Shown: piece by piece, positions 18,928 through 27,857 of the stretch
How the letters are laid out: each line of letters begins with the position of its first letter
How positions within the stretch are numbered: position 1 is the stretch's first letter
Assembly (NCBI GenBank): GCA_910586505.1
Contig: CAJUGV010000001.1
Span: 248,001-312,000, forward strand
Length of the DNA stretch: 64,000 nt
Source: an uncultured Paraprevotella sp.
GTDB lineage: Bacteria > Bacteroidota > Bacteroidia > Bacteroidales > Bacteroidaceae
Direction of reading: 5' to 3'
The notes under the pieces: generated by a model
The model's database searches: none
Told to the model about the DNA's origin: nothing
What the model saw: only the letters and a program-made list of their open reading frames with translations
Made by a program: the position numbers and the translations under genes

Positions 18928-20220
18928 ATGAACTTTGTAGAAGAACTGAAATGGAGAGGCATGGTTCATACCATGATGCCAGGAACCGAGGATTTACTTG
19001 AAAAAGAACAGGTCACGGCCTATCTCGGCATCGATCCCACCGCCGATTCCCTACATATAGGCCATCTCTGCGGCGTAATGATGCTCAAGCATTTCCAGCG
19101 CTGCGGCCACAAACCGCTGGCACTTATCGGAGGGGCTACCGGTATGATCGGCGATCCCTCCGGAAAAAGCCAGGAACGTAACCTGCTTGATGAAGAAACC
19201 CTCCGCCACAATGTGGCCTGCATCAAGGAACAACTGGCCCGTTTCCTGGATTTCGACAGCGACGCCCCCAACCATGCCGAACTGGTGAACAATTACGACT
19301 GGATGAAAGACTTCACATTCCTGGACTTTGCCCGCGAAGTCGGCAAACACATCACCGTAAACTACATGATGGCCAAGGACAGCGTACAGAAGCGCCTCAA
19401 CGGAGAAGCCCGCGACGGACTATCTTTCACCGAGTTCACCTACCAGCTCCTTCAGGGATACGATTTCCTTTACCTATACGAACACAAGGGATGTAAATTG
19501 CAGATGGGAGGAAGCGACCAGTGGGGCAACATCACCACAGGAGCCGAACTGATACGCCGCACCAACGGCGGAGAAGTATTCGCCCTGACCTGCCCGCTCG
19601 TAACGAAAGCCGACGGCACCAAATTCGGTAAAACAGAAAAAGGCAACATCTGGCTTAACCGCAACTACACCAGTCCGTATGCCTTCTACCAATTCTGGCT
19701 CAACGTGGCAGACGATGACGCCAAACGCTACATCCGCATCTTCACCACACTGGAAAAAGAAGAAATCGACAACCTCATCTCCACCCACGATGAAGATCCG
19801 GGACAACGTGTCCTGCAGAAACGTCTGGCACGCGAGATCACCATCATGGTGCACAGCGAGGAAGACTATAACATGGCCGTAGAAGCCAGTAATATACTGT
19901 TCGGCAAGGCCACGAAAGAAAACCTTACCAAACTGGACGAACAGACACTGCTTGATGTGTTTGCCGGCGTACCGCAGTTTGAAGTAAGCCACGAAGCCCT
20001 CAAGAACGGTATAAAAGCCGTCGACCTTACTGCCGAAATGACACAATGCTTCCCCAGCAAGGGTGAGATGCGCAAGATGGTACAAGGCGGTGGCGTATCG
20101 CTAAACAAAGAGAAACTCGCTGCTTTCGACCGGATAGTGACTACTGAAGACCTGCTCAACGGAAAATATCTGCTTGTACAGCGAGGAAAGAAAAACTATT
20201 TCCTACTTATCGCAAAATAA
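18928..20220 (+). CDS. tyrS: Tyrosyl-tRNA synthetase
   Basis: A class I aminoacyl-tRNA synthetase of 430 residues that charges tRNA-Tyr. The HIGH motif is at 43-46 (SLHIGHLCG), the tyrosine pocket includes [10 protein letters not shown], and the KMSKS-type loop reads KFGKT, as in the TyrRS group that uses this variant. The C-terminal S4 RNA-binding domain (about 365-430) is recognisable by [11 protein letters not shown] and [12 protein letters not shown]. Its own promoter lies upstream, and the tRNA-Gln gene follows 77 bases after the stop. Confidence 0.97.
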   Translation: MNFVEELKWRGMVHTMMPGTEDLLEKEQVTAYLGIDPTADSLHIGHLCGVMMLKHFQRCGHKPLALIGGATGMIGDPSGKSQERNLLDEETLRHNVACIKEQLARFLDFDSDAPNHAELVNNYDWMKDFTFLDFAREVGKHITVNYMMAKDSVQKRLNGEARDGLSFTEFTYQLLQGYDFLYLYEHKGCKLQMGGSDQWGNITTGAELIRRTNGGEVFALTCPLVTKADGTKFGKTEKGNIWLNRNYTSPYAFYQFWLNVADDDAKRYIRIFTTLEKEEIDNLISTHDEDPGQRVLQKRLAREITIMVHSEEDYNMAVEASNILFGKATKENLTKLDEQTLLDVFAGVPQFEVSHEALKNGIKAVDLTAEMTQCFPSKGEMRKMVQGGGVSLNKEKLAAFDRIVTTEDLLNGKYLLVQRGKKNYFLLIAK

Positions 20221-20234
20221 AATATAAAGGAAAA

Positions 20235-20266
20235 TTTGTAGGATAGCGATTTTCTCGTTATCTTTG
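20235..20266 (+). promoter_or_regulatory. Promoter of the tRNA-Gln gene
   Basis: A -33 TTTG (20235-20238) and -7 TATCTTTG (20259-20266) with a 20-base spacer, 31 bases before the tRNA. Confidence 0.75.
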
Positions 20267-20297
20267 CACCGCTTTCGAAAGAAAGACAAAGAAGGAT

Positions 20298-20371
20298 TGG
20301 GATATGGTGTAATGGTAGCACAAGACATTTTGGTCGTCTTAGTCTTGGTTCGAACCCAGGTATCCCAACCA
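20298..20371 (+). tRNA. tRNA-Gln (anticodon TTG)
   Basis: A complete cloverleaf including an encoded CCA end. The 7-bp acceptor is TGGGATA (20298-20304) with TATCCCA (20361-20367). The D stem is GTGT with GCAC, and the T arm is CTTGG-TTCGAAC-CCAGG with one G-U pair. The anticodon loop TTTTGGT puts TTG at positions 34-36. The anticodon stem AGACA/CGTCT has an A-C mismatch at the loop-closing pair 31-39. It has its own promoter and a strong terminator. Confidence 0.95.
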
Positions 20372-20416
20372 AAGTTTTCCACCGGAAATAATATTTCCGG
20401 TGGAAAACTTTTTTTA
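20371..20416 (+). terminator. Terminator of the tRNA-Gln transcript
   Basis: A nearly 20-bp perfect hairpin (20371-20390 with 20392-20411, core TTTTCCACCGG) followed by a run of T. It begins at the last base of the tRNA. Confidence 0.9.
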
Positions 20417-20750
20417 TACGCACCCATTCCGGCAATATGCACCTGTATCAAGAAATATCATAACATACCGTTTGCAGTACCGTCACTTCCGCAGACCGTA
20501 TAAACAACTGACATACAAACAAATAAAATCATGCCGGGAAAACTATAATTTCTTCCGCACGGTTTTCTCACGCCTTGCTCATGAAAATAAAATTTCATGG
20601 GCACGAAATTCCGAAATCCTCCGCAGCATCTCCGGATTTAAAAAAATTGCTTACAAACAGTACCGGTCACACCAGCCTGCCGCCGGCCGGACCAGTCTCC
20701 GACAAGCATCCGGTTATCCGATATTATTTGCAACCAAGTTGCACACCGAT
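20417..20750. other. Gene-free stretch before the metal efflux operon
   Basis: About 330 bases without a convincing gene; short open frames here have no start context and no family resemblance. The only structure seen is a 10-bp hairpin (20577-20586 GCTCATGAAA with 20593-20602 TTTCATGGGC, one G-U pair), related in wording to the longer palindrome at 52.9 kb. Confidence 0.5.
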
Positions 20751-20784
20751 TTATTGTATGCCTGACTTTTTTCTTCTATCTTTG
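20751..20784 (+). promoter_or_regulatory. Promoter of the metal efflux operon
   Basis: A -33 TTATTG (20751-20756) and -7 TATCTTTG (20777-20784) with 20-base spacing, 26 bases before the His-rich protein's start codon. Confidence 0.75.
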
Positions 20785-20810
20785 CGGCAGAAACTACGGG
20801 AAAAACTTCT

Positions 20811-21197
20811 ATGATAAAGAAACAACTACATGCCGTCATTCTGATATGGCTTTGCATGCTTATGCAAGCCGTCTCGGTTTTTCCCCATCATCATCATGCT
20901 CATGCCCTCTATATGGGACACGGACATGAATCAGGGTGTCCGGTCCGCGACAGCCGCCGTTGCACATCAGAGTGCATCACCCATTTCACCCTGACTCTCC
21001 CCTCTTATGAAAACATAACGAAAGCCGGTAAACAAACGGAACATCCGCATACCGTATTCCGCAGGACACATCATTTTATTCTCGCCCAAATCCTTAAAGC
21101 AAAGGAGCACAGATACGGCACACGCCCAACCGGGACATGCCCCTCGCCTCCGGGCAAGAATACAGGCATGAGAGCGCCCCCTCCCGTATACACATAG
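20811..21197 (+). CDS. Small His-rich exported protein opening the efflux operon
   Basis: A 128-residue protein with a hydrophobic leader (residues 1-24), then a His cluster (PHHHHAHAL, 26-34) and further HGHE, plus Cys-containing SGCPVRDSRRCTSEC (41-55). No enzymatic motif is seen. Its position directly ahead of the RND adaptor (43 bases) and its metal-liganding residues suggest a periplasmic metal-binding or sensing accessory. Similar small proteins open metal efflux operons in other Bacteroides, but I cannot assign a named function. Confidence 0.75.
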   Translation: MIKKQLHAVILIWLCMLMQAVSVFPHHHHAHALYMGHGHESGCPVRDSRRCTSECITHFTLTLPSYENITKAGKQTEHPHTVFRRTHHFILAQILKAKEHRYGTRPTGTCPSPPGKNTGMRAPPPVYT

Positions 21198-21240
21198 AGA
21201 GAACATTCTTATCCCTTTTATTTCTTAACAATAACATCCT

Positions 21241-22395
21241 ATGAAGAAAATATATTTCTTGATGGGCGCGTGGGCCGTATCCGCTTTGATCGCCTGCCAC
21301 CATCATAACCATGAAGAACAGCACAGTCATGAAACGAAAGCCGAAGCCGGACATGACGAACACGCACATCACGATGACGAAATCATACTACCGGAAAAAA
21401 AGGCATCCACAGCCGGCATCGTCACGGAAACCGTAAAGCCGGACACATTCCGCCGGATCATCAAAACCGGCGGACAAATACTGGCTGCCCCAGGAGAAGA
21501 AATCACCGTAGCGGCCACTACAGCAGGAATCGTACGGTTTGCCCGTACACTGACTGCCGGTACCCATACGGCACACGGCAATATACTGCTCCACCTTACC
21601 GCCGACAGGATAGAAGGAGGCGACCCTACGGAGCGTGCCCGCATCACCTACCAGAACGCCCGTAAGGAATATGAACGTGCACTGCCGCTGGCGGAAAAGC
21701 AAATAGTCACACAAAAGGAACTGGAGAATCTGAAGGCGGCCAGCGAAAACGCCCGTATCGCCTATGAAGCACTCGCCCCGTCTCATTCGCGTCAGGGCAC
21801 AGCCATCGCGGCACCCGCGGCAGGATACGTGAAAACCATTCTGGTGAAAGAAGGAGAATACGTCACTACCGGACAACCGTTGCTTACGCTTACGAAGAAC
21901 CGCAGACTACAATTGCGCGCCGACGTATCGGAACGTCACTATAACGCACTAAGCCAGATTTCATCGGCTCATTTCCGTACTCCCTACGACAATTCCGTGT
22001 ATGCCTTGGAAAAGATGCACGGACACCTGCTCTCCGTCGGCAAGTCGCAGGAAAAGAACTCGCCCTATATCCCCGTGGTATTTGAATTCGACAACACGGG
22101 AAATATCGTGGAAGGCGGTTTTGCCGAAGTGTTCCTGACCGGTGACGCACGTACAAACGTAATAACCGTTCCGGTTTCGGCCCTGACCGAAGAACAAGGA
22201 CTTTATTTTGTTTATCTGCAGGAAGACAAGGAGATCTACCGCAAACAAGAAGTCAAGACGGGAGCCGATGACGGTTTACGTATAGAAATCCTGACAGGAC
22301 TGAAACCCGGCGACCGGATTGTCACACAAGGTGCCTATCATGTGAAACTGGCCTCGGCATCCAACATCATCCCGGCCCATACTCATTCTCACTAA
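21241..22395 (+). CDS. Heavy-metal RND efflux periplasmic adaptor (CzcB/CusB-like lipoprotein)
   Basis: A 384-residue membrane-fusion protein linking the inner-membrane RND pump to the outer-membrane channel. It carries a lipobox ending at Cys19 (ALIAC) and a very His-rich N-terminal segment (residues 20-50, HHHNHEEQHSHE and further), a common metal-capture extension. The barrel-sandwich/lipoyl halves (about 85-125 and 180-215) flank a helical hairpin (about 130-175); AAPAAGYVKTILVKEGEYV is the second lipoyl half. It lies between the His-rich protein and the pump gene (18 bases). Confidence 0.92.
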   Translation: MKKIYFLMGAWAVSALIACHHHNHEEQHSHETKAEAGHDEHAHHDDEIILPEKKASTAGIVTETVKPDTFRRIIKTGGQILAAPGEEITVAATTAGIVRFARTLTAGTHTAHGNILLHLTADRIEGGDPTERARITYQNARKEYERALPLAEKQIVTQKELENLKAASENARIAYEALAPSHSRQGTAIAAPAAGYVKTILVKEGEYVTTGQPLLTLTKNRRLQLRADVSERHYNALSQISSAHFRTPYDNSVYALEKMHGHLLSVGKSQEKNSPYIPVVFEFDNTGNIVEGGFAEVFLTGDARTNVITVPVSALTEEQGLYFVYLQEDKEIYRKQEVKTGADDGLRIEILTGLKPGDRIVTQGAYHVKLASASNIIPAHTHSH

Positions 22396-22413
22396 CCGTC
22401 AGGAGGATATATT

Positions 22414-25400
22414 ATGCTGAACAGAATCATAAAATTCTCTTTGCAGAACCGTTTCTTTGTCCTGATGGCCGCTGTCCTGCTGCTCATCGGCGGACTTTGG
22501 CAAACATTTCACACGGAAATAGACGTATTCCCCGATCTGAATGCTCCCACAGTAGTCGTGATGACAGAAGCCGGAGGCATGGCGGCCGAGGAGGTGGAGC
22601 AACTGGTAACGTTTCCCATAGAAACAGCCGTGAACGGTGCCACGCACGTGCGCCGCGTGCGCTCCTCATCCACCACGGGCTTCTCCGTGGTATGGGTGGA
22701 ATTCGACTGGGACACCGACATCTATCTGGCCCGGCAAATCGTATCGGAGAAGCTGGCCACTGTAACTGAAAATCTGCCGGAGAATGCCGGCAATCCCACT
22801 CTCGGCCCGCAATCGTCCATTTTGGGTGAACTGCTCATCGTAGGTCTGACGGCCGACAGTACCTCCATGCTCGACCTGCGCACGCTGGCCGACTGGGTGA
22901 TCCGTCCGCGCCTCATGTCGACAGGAGGAGTGGCACAAGTATCCGTTTTAGGCGGTGATGTAAAGGAATACCAGATCTTACTGCATCCCGAACGGATGAA
23001 ACATTACAACGTCACGCTGAGTGAAATAATGGAGGCCGCACGCAACATGAACACCAACACCAACGGCGGAGTCATCTACCAGTATGGTAACGAATATATC
23101 GTGCGTGGTGTCGTCTCCACCTCCGACACCCTGAAAATGGGCCGCACGGTCGTCAAGGCAACCGGAGGAGCCCCGGTCGTGCTGGAAGACATAGCCGACG
23201 TGAAAGTAGGCGGCCAGCAGCCCAAAACGGGCCTGGCCTCCGAGAAAGGAAAGCCCGCCGTCTTGCTTACCGTGACCAAGCAACCCGACACCGGCACCAT
23301 CGAACTGACCGAAAAACTGGAAGCGGCCCTGTATGATCTGCAAAAAAGCCTTCCGGCCGACGTGCATGTGTCTACCGACGTGTTCCGCCAATCGCGCTTC
23401 ATCGAAAGTTCCATCAGCAACGTACAGGATTCTCTGCTCGAAGGCGCCCTGTTCGTCGTCATCGTACTCTTCCTGTTCCTGGCCAACACGCGCACCACGG
23501 TCATCTCGCTCATTACCCTGCCGTTGGCCCTCCTTATCACCATACTGACGCTACACTACATGGATATGACCATCAACACGATGAGTCTGGGGGGCATGGC
23601 CATCGCCATAGGTTCGCTGGTGGATGACGCCATCGTAGACGTGGAAAATGTCTGGAAACGCCTGCGCGAGAACCGCACCCTGCCCGAAGCGGAAAGACTG
23701 AAAGTACGCGAAGTGGTGTTCAACGCCTCACGTGAGGTGCGCATGCCCATTCTGAACTCCACGCTCATCATCGTAGCGAGTTTCGTTCCTCTGTTTTTCC
23801 TGAGCGGCATGGAGGGGCGCATGCTTGTTCCGCTGGGCGTATCCTTTATCGTAGCGCTGTTCGCCTCTACCATCGTGGCCCTGACGCTTACCCCCGTGCT
23901 ATGCAGTTACCTGCTGGGGCACAAAGCCAAAAGAGGCGGCCTGCCTAAAGAAGCCTTTCTGGCCGTATTCCTGAAGAAACATTACTCCCACAGCCTGTTA
24001 TGGACACTGTCGCACAAGAAAACGGTAATCGGTGTCACCCTTGCCCTCTTTGTAGCGGCACTGGCCGGCTTCTTCACACTGGGCCGCAGTTTTCTTCCGC
24101 CTTTCAACGAAGGATCTTTTACCGTCAATATAAGTTCACTGCCGGGCATCTCATTGGAAGAGTCGGACAAAATAGGAAGACATGCCGAAGAACTACTGCT
24201 CTCCGTACCAGAAATTTACACGGTGGCCCGCAAGACGGGACGTGCCGAACTGGACGAACATGCACTGGGTGTCAACGTTTCGGAAATAGAGGCTCCTTTT
24301 GAGCTGGACGGACGCAGCCACGCCGAAGTCCTGGAGGAAGTACGCCACAAACTGTCCGCCATCCCGGGCGCCAACATTGAAATCGGACAGCCCATCAGTC
24401 ACCGCATCGACGCCATGCTGAGCGGCACACAGGCCGGTATCGCCATCAAACTCTTCGGCAACGACCTGAACAAGATGTACACAACAGGCAACCGGATCAA
24501 GGCAGCCATCAGCGATGTGGAAGGTGTGACCGACCTGAACGTGGAACAGCAGATAGAACGTCCCGAACTGAAAATCACCCCTAAACGTGAAATACTGGCG
24601 CGCTATGGCATTACACTGCCGCAATTCAATGAATTTGTAATGGTGAACATGGGAGGAGAAACCGTATCGCAGGTTTACGAAAACGGACGTTCGTTCAATT
24701 TAGTGGTCCGTGCGGCAGAAGAAAACCGGAGCACGGCCGACCGCATCCGCGACCTGATGATAGACGACGCACAGGGAAACAAAGTTCCGTTCAGCTATGT
24801 AGCCGACATCAAATCCGTCACCGGGCCGAACACCATCAACCGCGAGAATGTGAAACGCAAAATCGTCATCTCGGCCAACGCCCGCGGACGCGACATGCGC
24901 AGCGTAGTGAATGACATACGCAACAGAATAGACGAGCGCATACAGCTGCCCGAAGGCTATCATATCGAATACGGCGGACAGTTTGAAAGTGAAGAGACAG
25001 CCGGACGCATCCTGCTGCTCACCTCATTCGTCAGTATAGCCGTCATCTTCATGTTGCTCTTCTTCCAGTTCCGCAACGCAGCGCAAAGCGGCATCATACT
25101 GCTCAACCTGCCGTTGGCACTGATAGGAGGTATATTCGCCCTATTACTCACCACCGGCGAGATCAGTATCCCAGCCATCATCGGGTTTATCTCGCTCTTC
25201 GGCATTGCCACGCGCAACGGCATGCTGCTCGTGAGTCATTACAACATGCTGCGGCAAGAAGGCACGCCCCTGCGTGAAAGCATCCTGCACGGATCGCTCG
25301 ACCGGCTGAACCCCATCCTCATGACGGCCCTTTCATCGGCTCTGGCACTCATTCCGCTGGCCCTGAGAGGCGACCTGCCGGGCAACGAAATCCAAAGCCC

Positions 25401-25509
25401 TATGGCAAAAGTGATACTGGGAGGACTGCTCACATCCACCTTCCTGAACGCATTTATTATTCCTGTCGTATATGAATGGATGAACCGCAAGGACGTCCGT
25501 TCACAATAA
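22414..25509 (+). CDS. Heavy-metal efflux RND pump (CzcA/CusA family)
   Basis: A 1031-residue inner-membrane RND antiporter with the usual 12-helix, two-repeat layout (TM1 about 12-30; TM2-6 about 340-500; TM7 about 535-555; TM8-12 about 870-1025). In TM4 the sequence GMAIAIGSLVDDAIVDVEN (394-412) carries the proton-relay acids Asp404, Asp405, Asp409 and Glu411. This wording is nearer to the CusA type (AIAIG..VD.AIV..EN) than to the CzcA type (DFG..VDGAVV.VEN), so the metal could be Cu/Ag or Zn/Co/Cd. It completes a tripartite system with its two neighbours. Confidence 0.93.
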   Translation: MLNRIIKFSLQNRFFVLMAAVLLLIGGLWQTFHTEIDVFPDLNAPTVVVMTEAGGMAAEEVEQLVTFPIETAVNGATHVRRVRSSSTTGFSVVWVEFDWDTDIYLARQIVSEKLATVTENLPENAGNPTLGPQSSILGELLIVGLTADSTSMLDLRTLADWVIRPRLMSTGGVAQVSVLGGDVKEYQILLHPERMKHYNVTLSEIMEAARNMNTNTNGGVIYQYGNEYIVRGVVSTSDTLKMGRTVVKATGGAPVVLEDIADVKVGGQQPKTGLASEKGKPAVLLTVTKQPDTGTIELTEKLEAALYDLQKSLPADVHVSTDVFRQSRFIESSISNVQDSLLEGALFVVIVLFLFLANTRTTVISLITLPLALLITILTLHYMDMTINTMSLGGMAIAIGSLVDDAIVDVENVWKRLRENRTLPEAERLKVREVVFNASREVRMPILNSTLIIVASFVPLFFLSGMEGRMLVPLGVSFIVALFASTIVALTLTPVLCSYLLGHKAKRGGLPKEAFLAVFLKKHYSHSLLWTLSHKKTVIGVTLALFVAALAGFFTLGRSFLPPFNEGSFTVNISSLPGISLEESDKIGRHAEELLLSVPEIYTVARKTGRAELDEHALGVNVSEIEAPFELDGRSHAEVLEEVRHKLSAIPGANIEIGQPISHRIDAMLSGTQAGIAIKLFGNDLNKMYTTGNRIKAAISDVEGVTDLNVEQQIERPELKITPKREILARYGITLPQFNEFVMVNMGGETVSQVYENGRSFNLVVRAAEENRSTADRIRDLMIDDAQGNKVPFSYVADIKSVTGPNTINRENVKRKIVISANARGRDMRSVVNDIRNRIDERIQLPEGYHIEYGGQFESEETAGRILLLTSFVSIAVIFMLLFFQFRNAAQSGIILLNLPLALIGGIFALLLTTGEISIPAIIGFISLFGIATRNGMLLVSHYNMLRQEGTPLRESILHGSLDRLNPILMTALSSALALIPLALRGDLPGNEIQSPMAKVILGGLLTSTFLNAFIIPVVYEWMNRKDVRSQ

Positions 25510-25521
25510 TCTCCGATCACA

Positions 25522-26697
25522 ATGAAAAGAAACATCCTGGTTACAGTCCTCTGTACCTGTTGTCTGTCTCCGGTACCGGCACAGGGCGTGGACGATGTGC
25601 TACGCAGCGTGGCACAACACAACAAATCCATACAGGCAGCCCTGAAAAACGGCGAAGCAGAAAGAACAAGCATCGAAGCAGAAAACCTGCCGGAAGACCC
25701 CTCTGTAGAATACAGCTCATTCTATGGTAAAGGTGTAAACGGACAAGCCGGTTCCGAACTGGTAGTGTCACAGGGATTCGATTTTCCCACGGTGTACGGA
25801 ATCCGCAACCGGGCGGGACGCGAACGGAAAGAAGCCGTGAATTATCGTATAGAAGCTCTGAGACGCGACATCCTGCTCGAAGCCAAAAACCTCTGCCTGG
25901 ACCTGATACGCCTGAACCGCCAACACGACCTGCTGACGCGCCGCATGCAGAATGCCGACGAACTGCTGACATTTTACGAAGAACGTCTCAAAGCCGGCGA
26001 CGCAACCATTATCGAAGTAAACAAAATCAAAATGGAACGCATGAGCATACAGACCGAAGTGCTGCAAAACAACTCCGAACACCGCACAGCCTTGCAGACT
26101 CTGCTGGCTCTGAACGGCAACATGCCGCTCACATTCGAAGAACGGGAATATCCCGTCGTGCCCTCCACGGCCGATTTCGAAACACTGCAGGATGAAGCAC
26201 TGGCCTCGGATGCCGGCCTTCTGGCCGCCGAGGCCGATACACGTGCAGCCTCCCGCAATCTGGCAGCCAGCCGTCAGAACTGGCTGCCCAGACTGGAAAT
26301 CGGCTACCGCCGGAATACCAACGAAGGCGGCAAGGAGCACGGTTTCCTGATAGGAGGATCCATTCCCCTCTTCTCCAACCGCCGGCAAGTAAAAATAGCA
26401 CAGGCACAAGCTATCGGCTCCCGTCTGCAAGCAGACGGCGAACGCTTGCAGACGGAAGCCGGGCTACAAGCCGGATTCAATGAAATGAAACAACTGGAAC
26501 AGGCTCTTTCGGTCTACGACCTGTCGCTGATGGCCCGAACTCTCGACCTGCTGAAAGAGAGTGTGAAGGGCGGACAAATGTCCGTGACAGACTATTTTGT
26601 AGAGGCCGATCAGATATACCGGAACCAGCAAGCATGCATGGAACTGGAATGCCGTTACCAAAAAGTAGCAGCCACACTTTGGAAGAACAGATTATAA
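25522..26697 (+). CDS. Outer-membrane efflux channel (TolC/CzcC-like)
   Basis: A 391-residue outer-membrane factor, last gene of the metal efflux operon (12 bases after the pump). It has a signal peptide (about 1-20, ending PVPAQG) and the long alternating helical pairs of TolC-family proteins; the pattern LRLIRLNRQHDLL...ERLKAGDATIIEVNKIKMER (about 125-175) and its second copy near 345-385 mark the two repeats. At about 390 residues it is shorter than E. coli TolC, as are many CzcC proteins. No separate regulator gene is seen beside the operon. Confidence 0.9.
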   Translation: MKRNILVTVLCTCCLSPVPAQGVDDVLRSVAQHNKSIQAALKNGEAERTSIEAENLPEDPSVEYSSFYGKGVNGQAGSELVVSQGFDFPTVYGIRNRAGRERKEAVNYRIEALRRDILLEAKNLCLDLIRLNRQHDLLTRRMQNADELLTFYEERLKAGDATIIEVNKIKMERMSIQTEVLQNNSEHRTALQTLLALNGNMPLTFEEREYPVVPSTADFETLQDEALASDAGLLAAEADTRAASRNLAASRQNWLPRLEIGYRRNTNEGGKEHGFLIGGSIPLFSNRRQVKIAQAQAIGSRLQADGERLQTEAGLQAGFNEMKQLEQALSVYDLSLMARTLDLLKESVKGGQMSVTDYFVEADQIYRNQQACMELECRYQKVAATLWKNRL

Positions 26698-26773
26698 GTT
26701 CGGTAGCCGAAGAACCGGATGAAAAAACAAAAAGATTCTTATAAAATTGTGTGCGTATGTCAGTTACTTTTTC

Positions 26774-26781
26774 TAACTTTG
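26774..26781 (+). promoter_or_regulatory. -7 promoter box before the SDR gene
   Basis: TAACTTTG, an exact TAnnTTTG match, 36 bases ahead of the start codon. A -33 element is not clear. Confidence 0.6.
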
Positions 26782-26817
26782 CCGGAAAGGAAAACGCATT
26801 ATTAAATCATCATAAGT

Positions 26818-27627
26818 ATGGAAAAGAATTTTTTGCAGAACTTCTCTCTGGAAGGTAAAGTGGCTTTGGTCACCGGAGCATCTTACGGAATCGGGTTCGG
26901 TATAGCCACGGCTTTTGCACAGTGTGGTGCCACAATCGTATTCAACGATATCAAACAGGAATTGGTGGACAAAGGACTGGCCGCATACAAAGAACAAGGA
27001 ATCGAAGCCCACGGATACGTGTGTGATGTGACAGACGAAGCTGCCGTAAACGACATGGTAAACCGCATTGAACAGGAAGTTGGCGTGATAGACATTCTGG
27101 TAAACAATGCCGGCATCATCAAGCGTATTCCCATGACAGAAATGTCTGCTGCCGAATTCCGTCAGGTCATTGATGTAGACCTGAACGCTCCTTTCATCGT
27201 ATCCAAGGCTGTAATTCCCGGTATGATTAAGAAAGGACACGGCAAAATCATCAACATCTGTTCCATGATGTCGGAACTGGGCCGCGAAACCGTATCGGCA
27301 TACGCTGCAGCCAAAGGCGGACTGAAAATGCTCACCCGCAACATCTGTTCCGAATATGGTGAGTACAACATTCAGTGCAACGGTATCGGTCCGGGCTACA
27401 TCGCTACTCCGCAAACCGCCCCGCTCCGCGAACGCCAGCCGGACGGCAGCCGTCATCCTTTCGACAGTTTCATCGTGGCCAAAACACCGGCAGCCCGCTG
27501 GGGTACTCCGGAAGACCTTCAAGGTCCGGCCGTATTCCTGGCTTCGGACGCCTCTAACTTTGTCAACGGCCTCGTGCTATACGTAGACGGAGGTATTCTG
27601 GCTTACATCGGAAAGCAGCCCAAGTAA
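26818..27627 (+). CDS. Gluconate 5-dehydrogenase / KduD-like short-chain dehydrogenase
   Basis: A 269-residue classical SDR. The dinucleotide-binding loop is TGASYGIG (19-26), NNAG is at 96-99, and the catalytic set is Ser149, Tyr162 and Lys166 (YAAAK). Length and overall wording fit gluconate 5-dehydrogenase or 2-dehydro-3-deoxy-D-gluconate 5-dehydrogenase (KduD), which act in hexonate or uronate breakdown. No kduI, lyase or hexuronate gene is adjacent, so substrate assignment rests on family likeness only. It has its own promoter and terminator. Confidence 0.85.
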   Translation: MEKNFLQNFSLEGKVALVTGASYGIGFGIATAFAQCGATIVFNDIKQELVDKGLAAYKEQGIEAHGYVCDVTDEAAVNDMVNRIEQEVGVIDILVNNAGIIKRIPMTEMSAAEFRQVIDVDLNAPFIVSKAVIPGMIKKGHGKIINICSMMSELGRETVSAYAAAKGGLKMLTRNICSEYGEYNIQCNGIGPGYIATPQTAPLRERQPDGSRHPFDSFIVAKTPAARWGTPEDLQGPAVFLASDASNFVNGLVLYVDGGILAYIGKQPK

Positions 27628-27652
27628 CCAAAGAGCATAAGATCTCTCATAC

Positions 27653-27690
27653 AACCGGTATCCGCAACTTATTGTGGTACCGGTTTTTTT
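27653..27690 (+). terminator. Terminator after the SDR gene
   Basis: A hairpin with arms AACCGGTA (27653-27660) and TACCGGTT (27678-27685), extended inside by a further short stem, followed by a T run. Confidence 0.8.
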
Positions 27691-27857
27691 AATTCTTTTT
27701 TCCTTCCTTCGGAACAGAATCGGCATAACAATCATCCAAAACTTTCCATTTAAAGCCGATTTAACAATATTTGACCCAAATTTACTACTCATCTTACCAC
27801 GTAACTATTACTTTTACAAAAACATAATTTCATGTTTCATAAATAATATTTTATATT

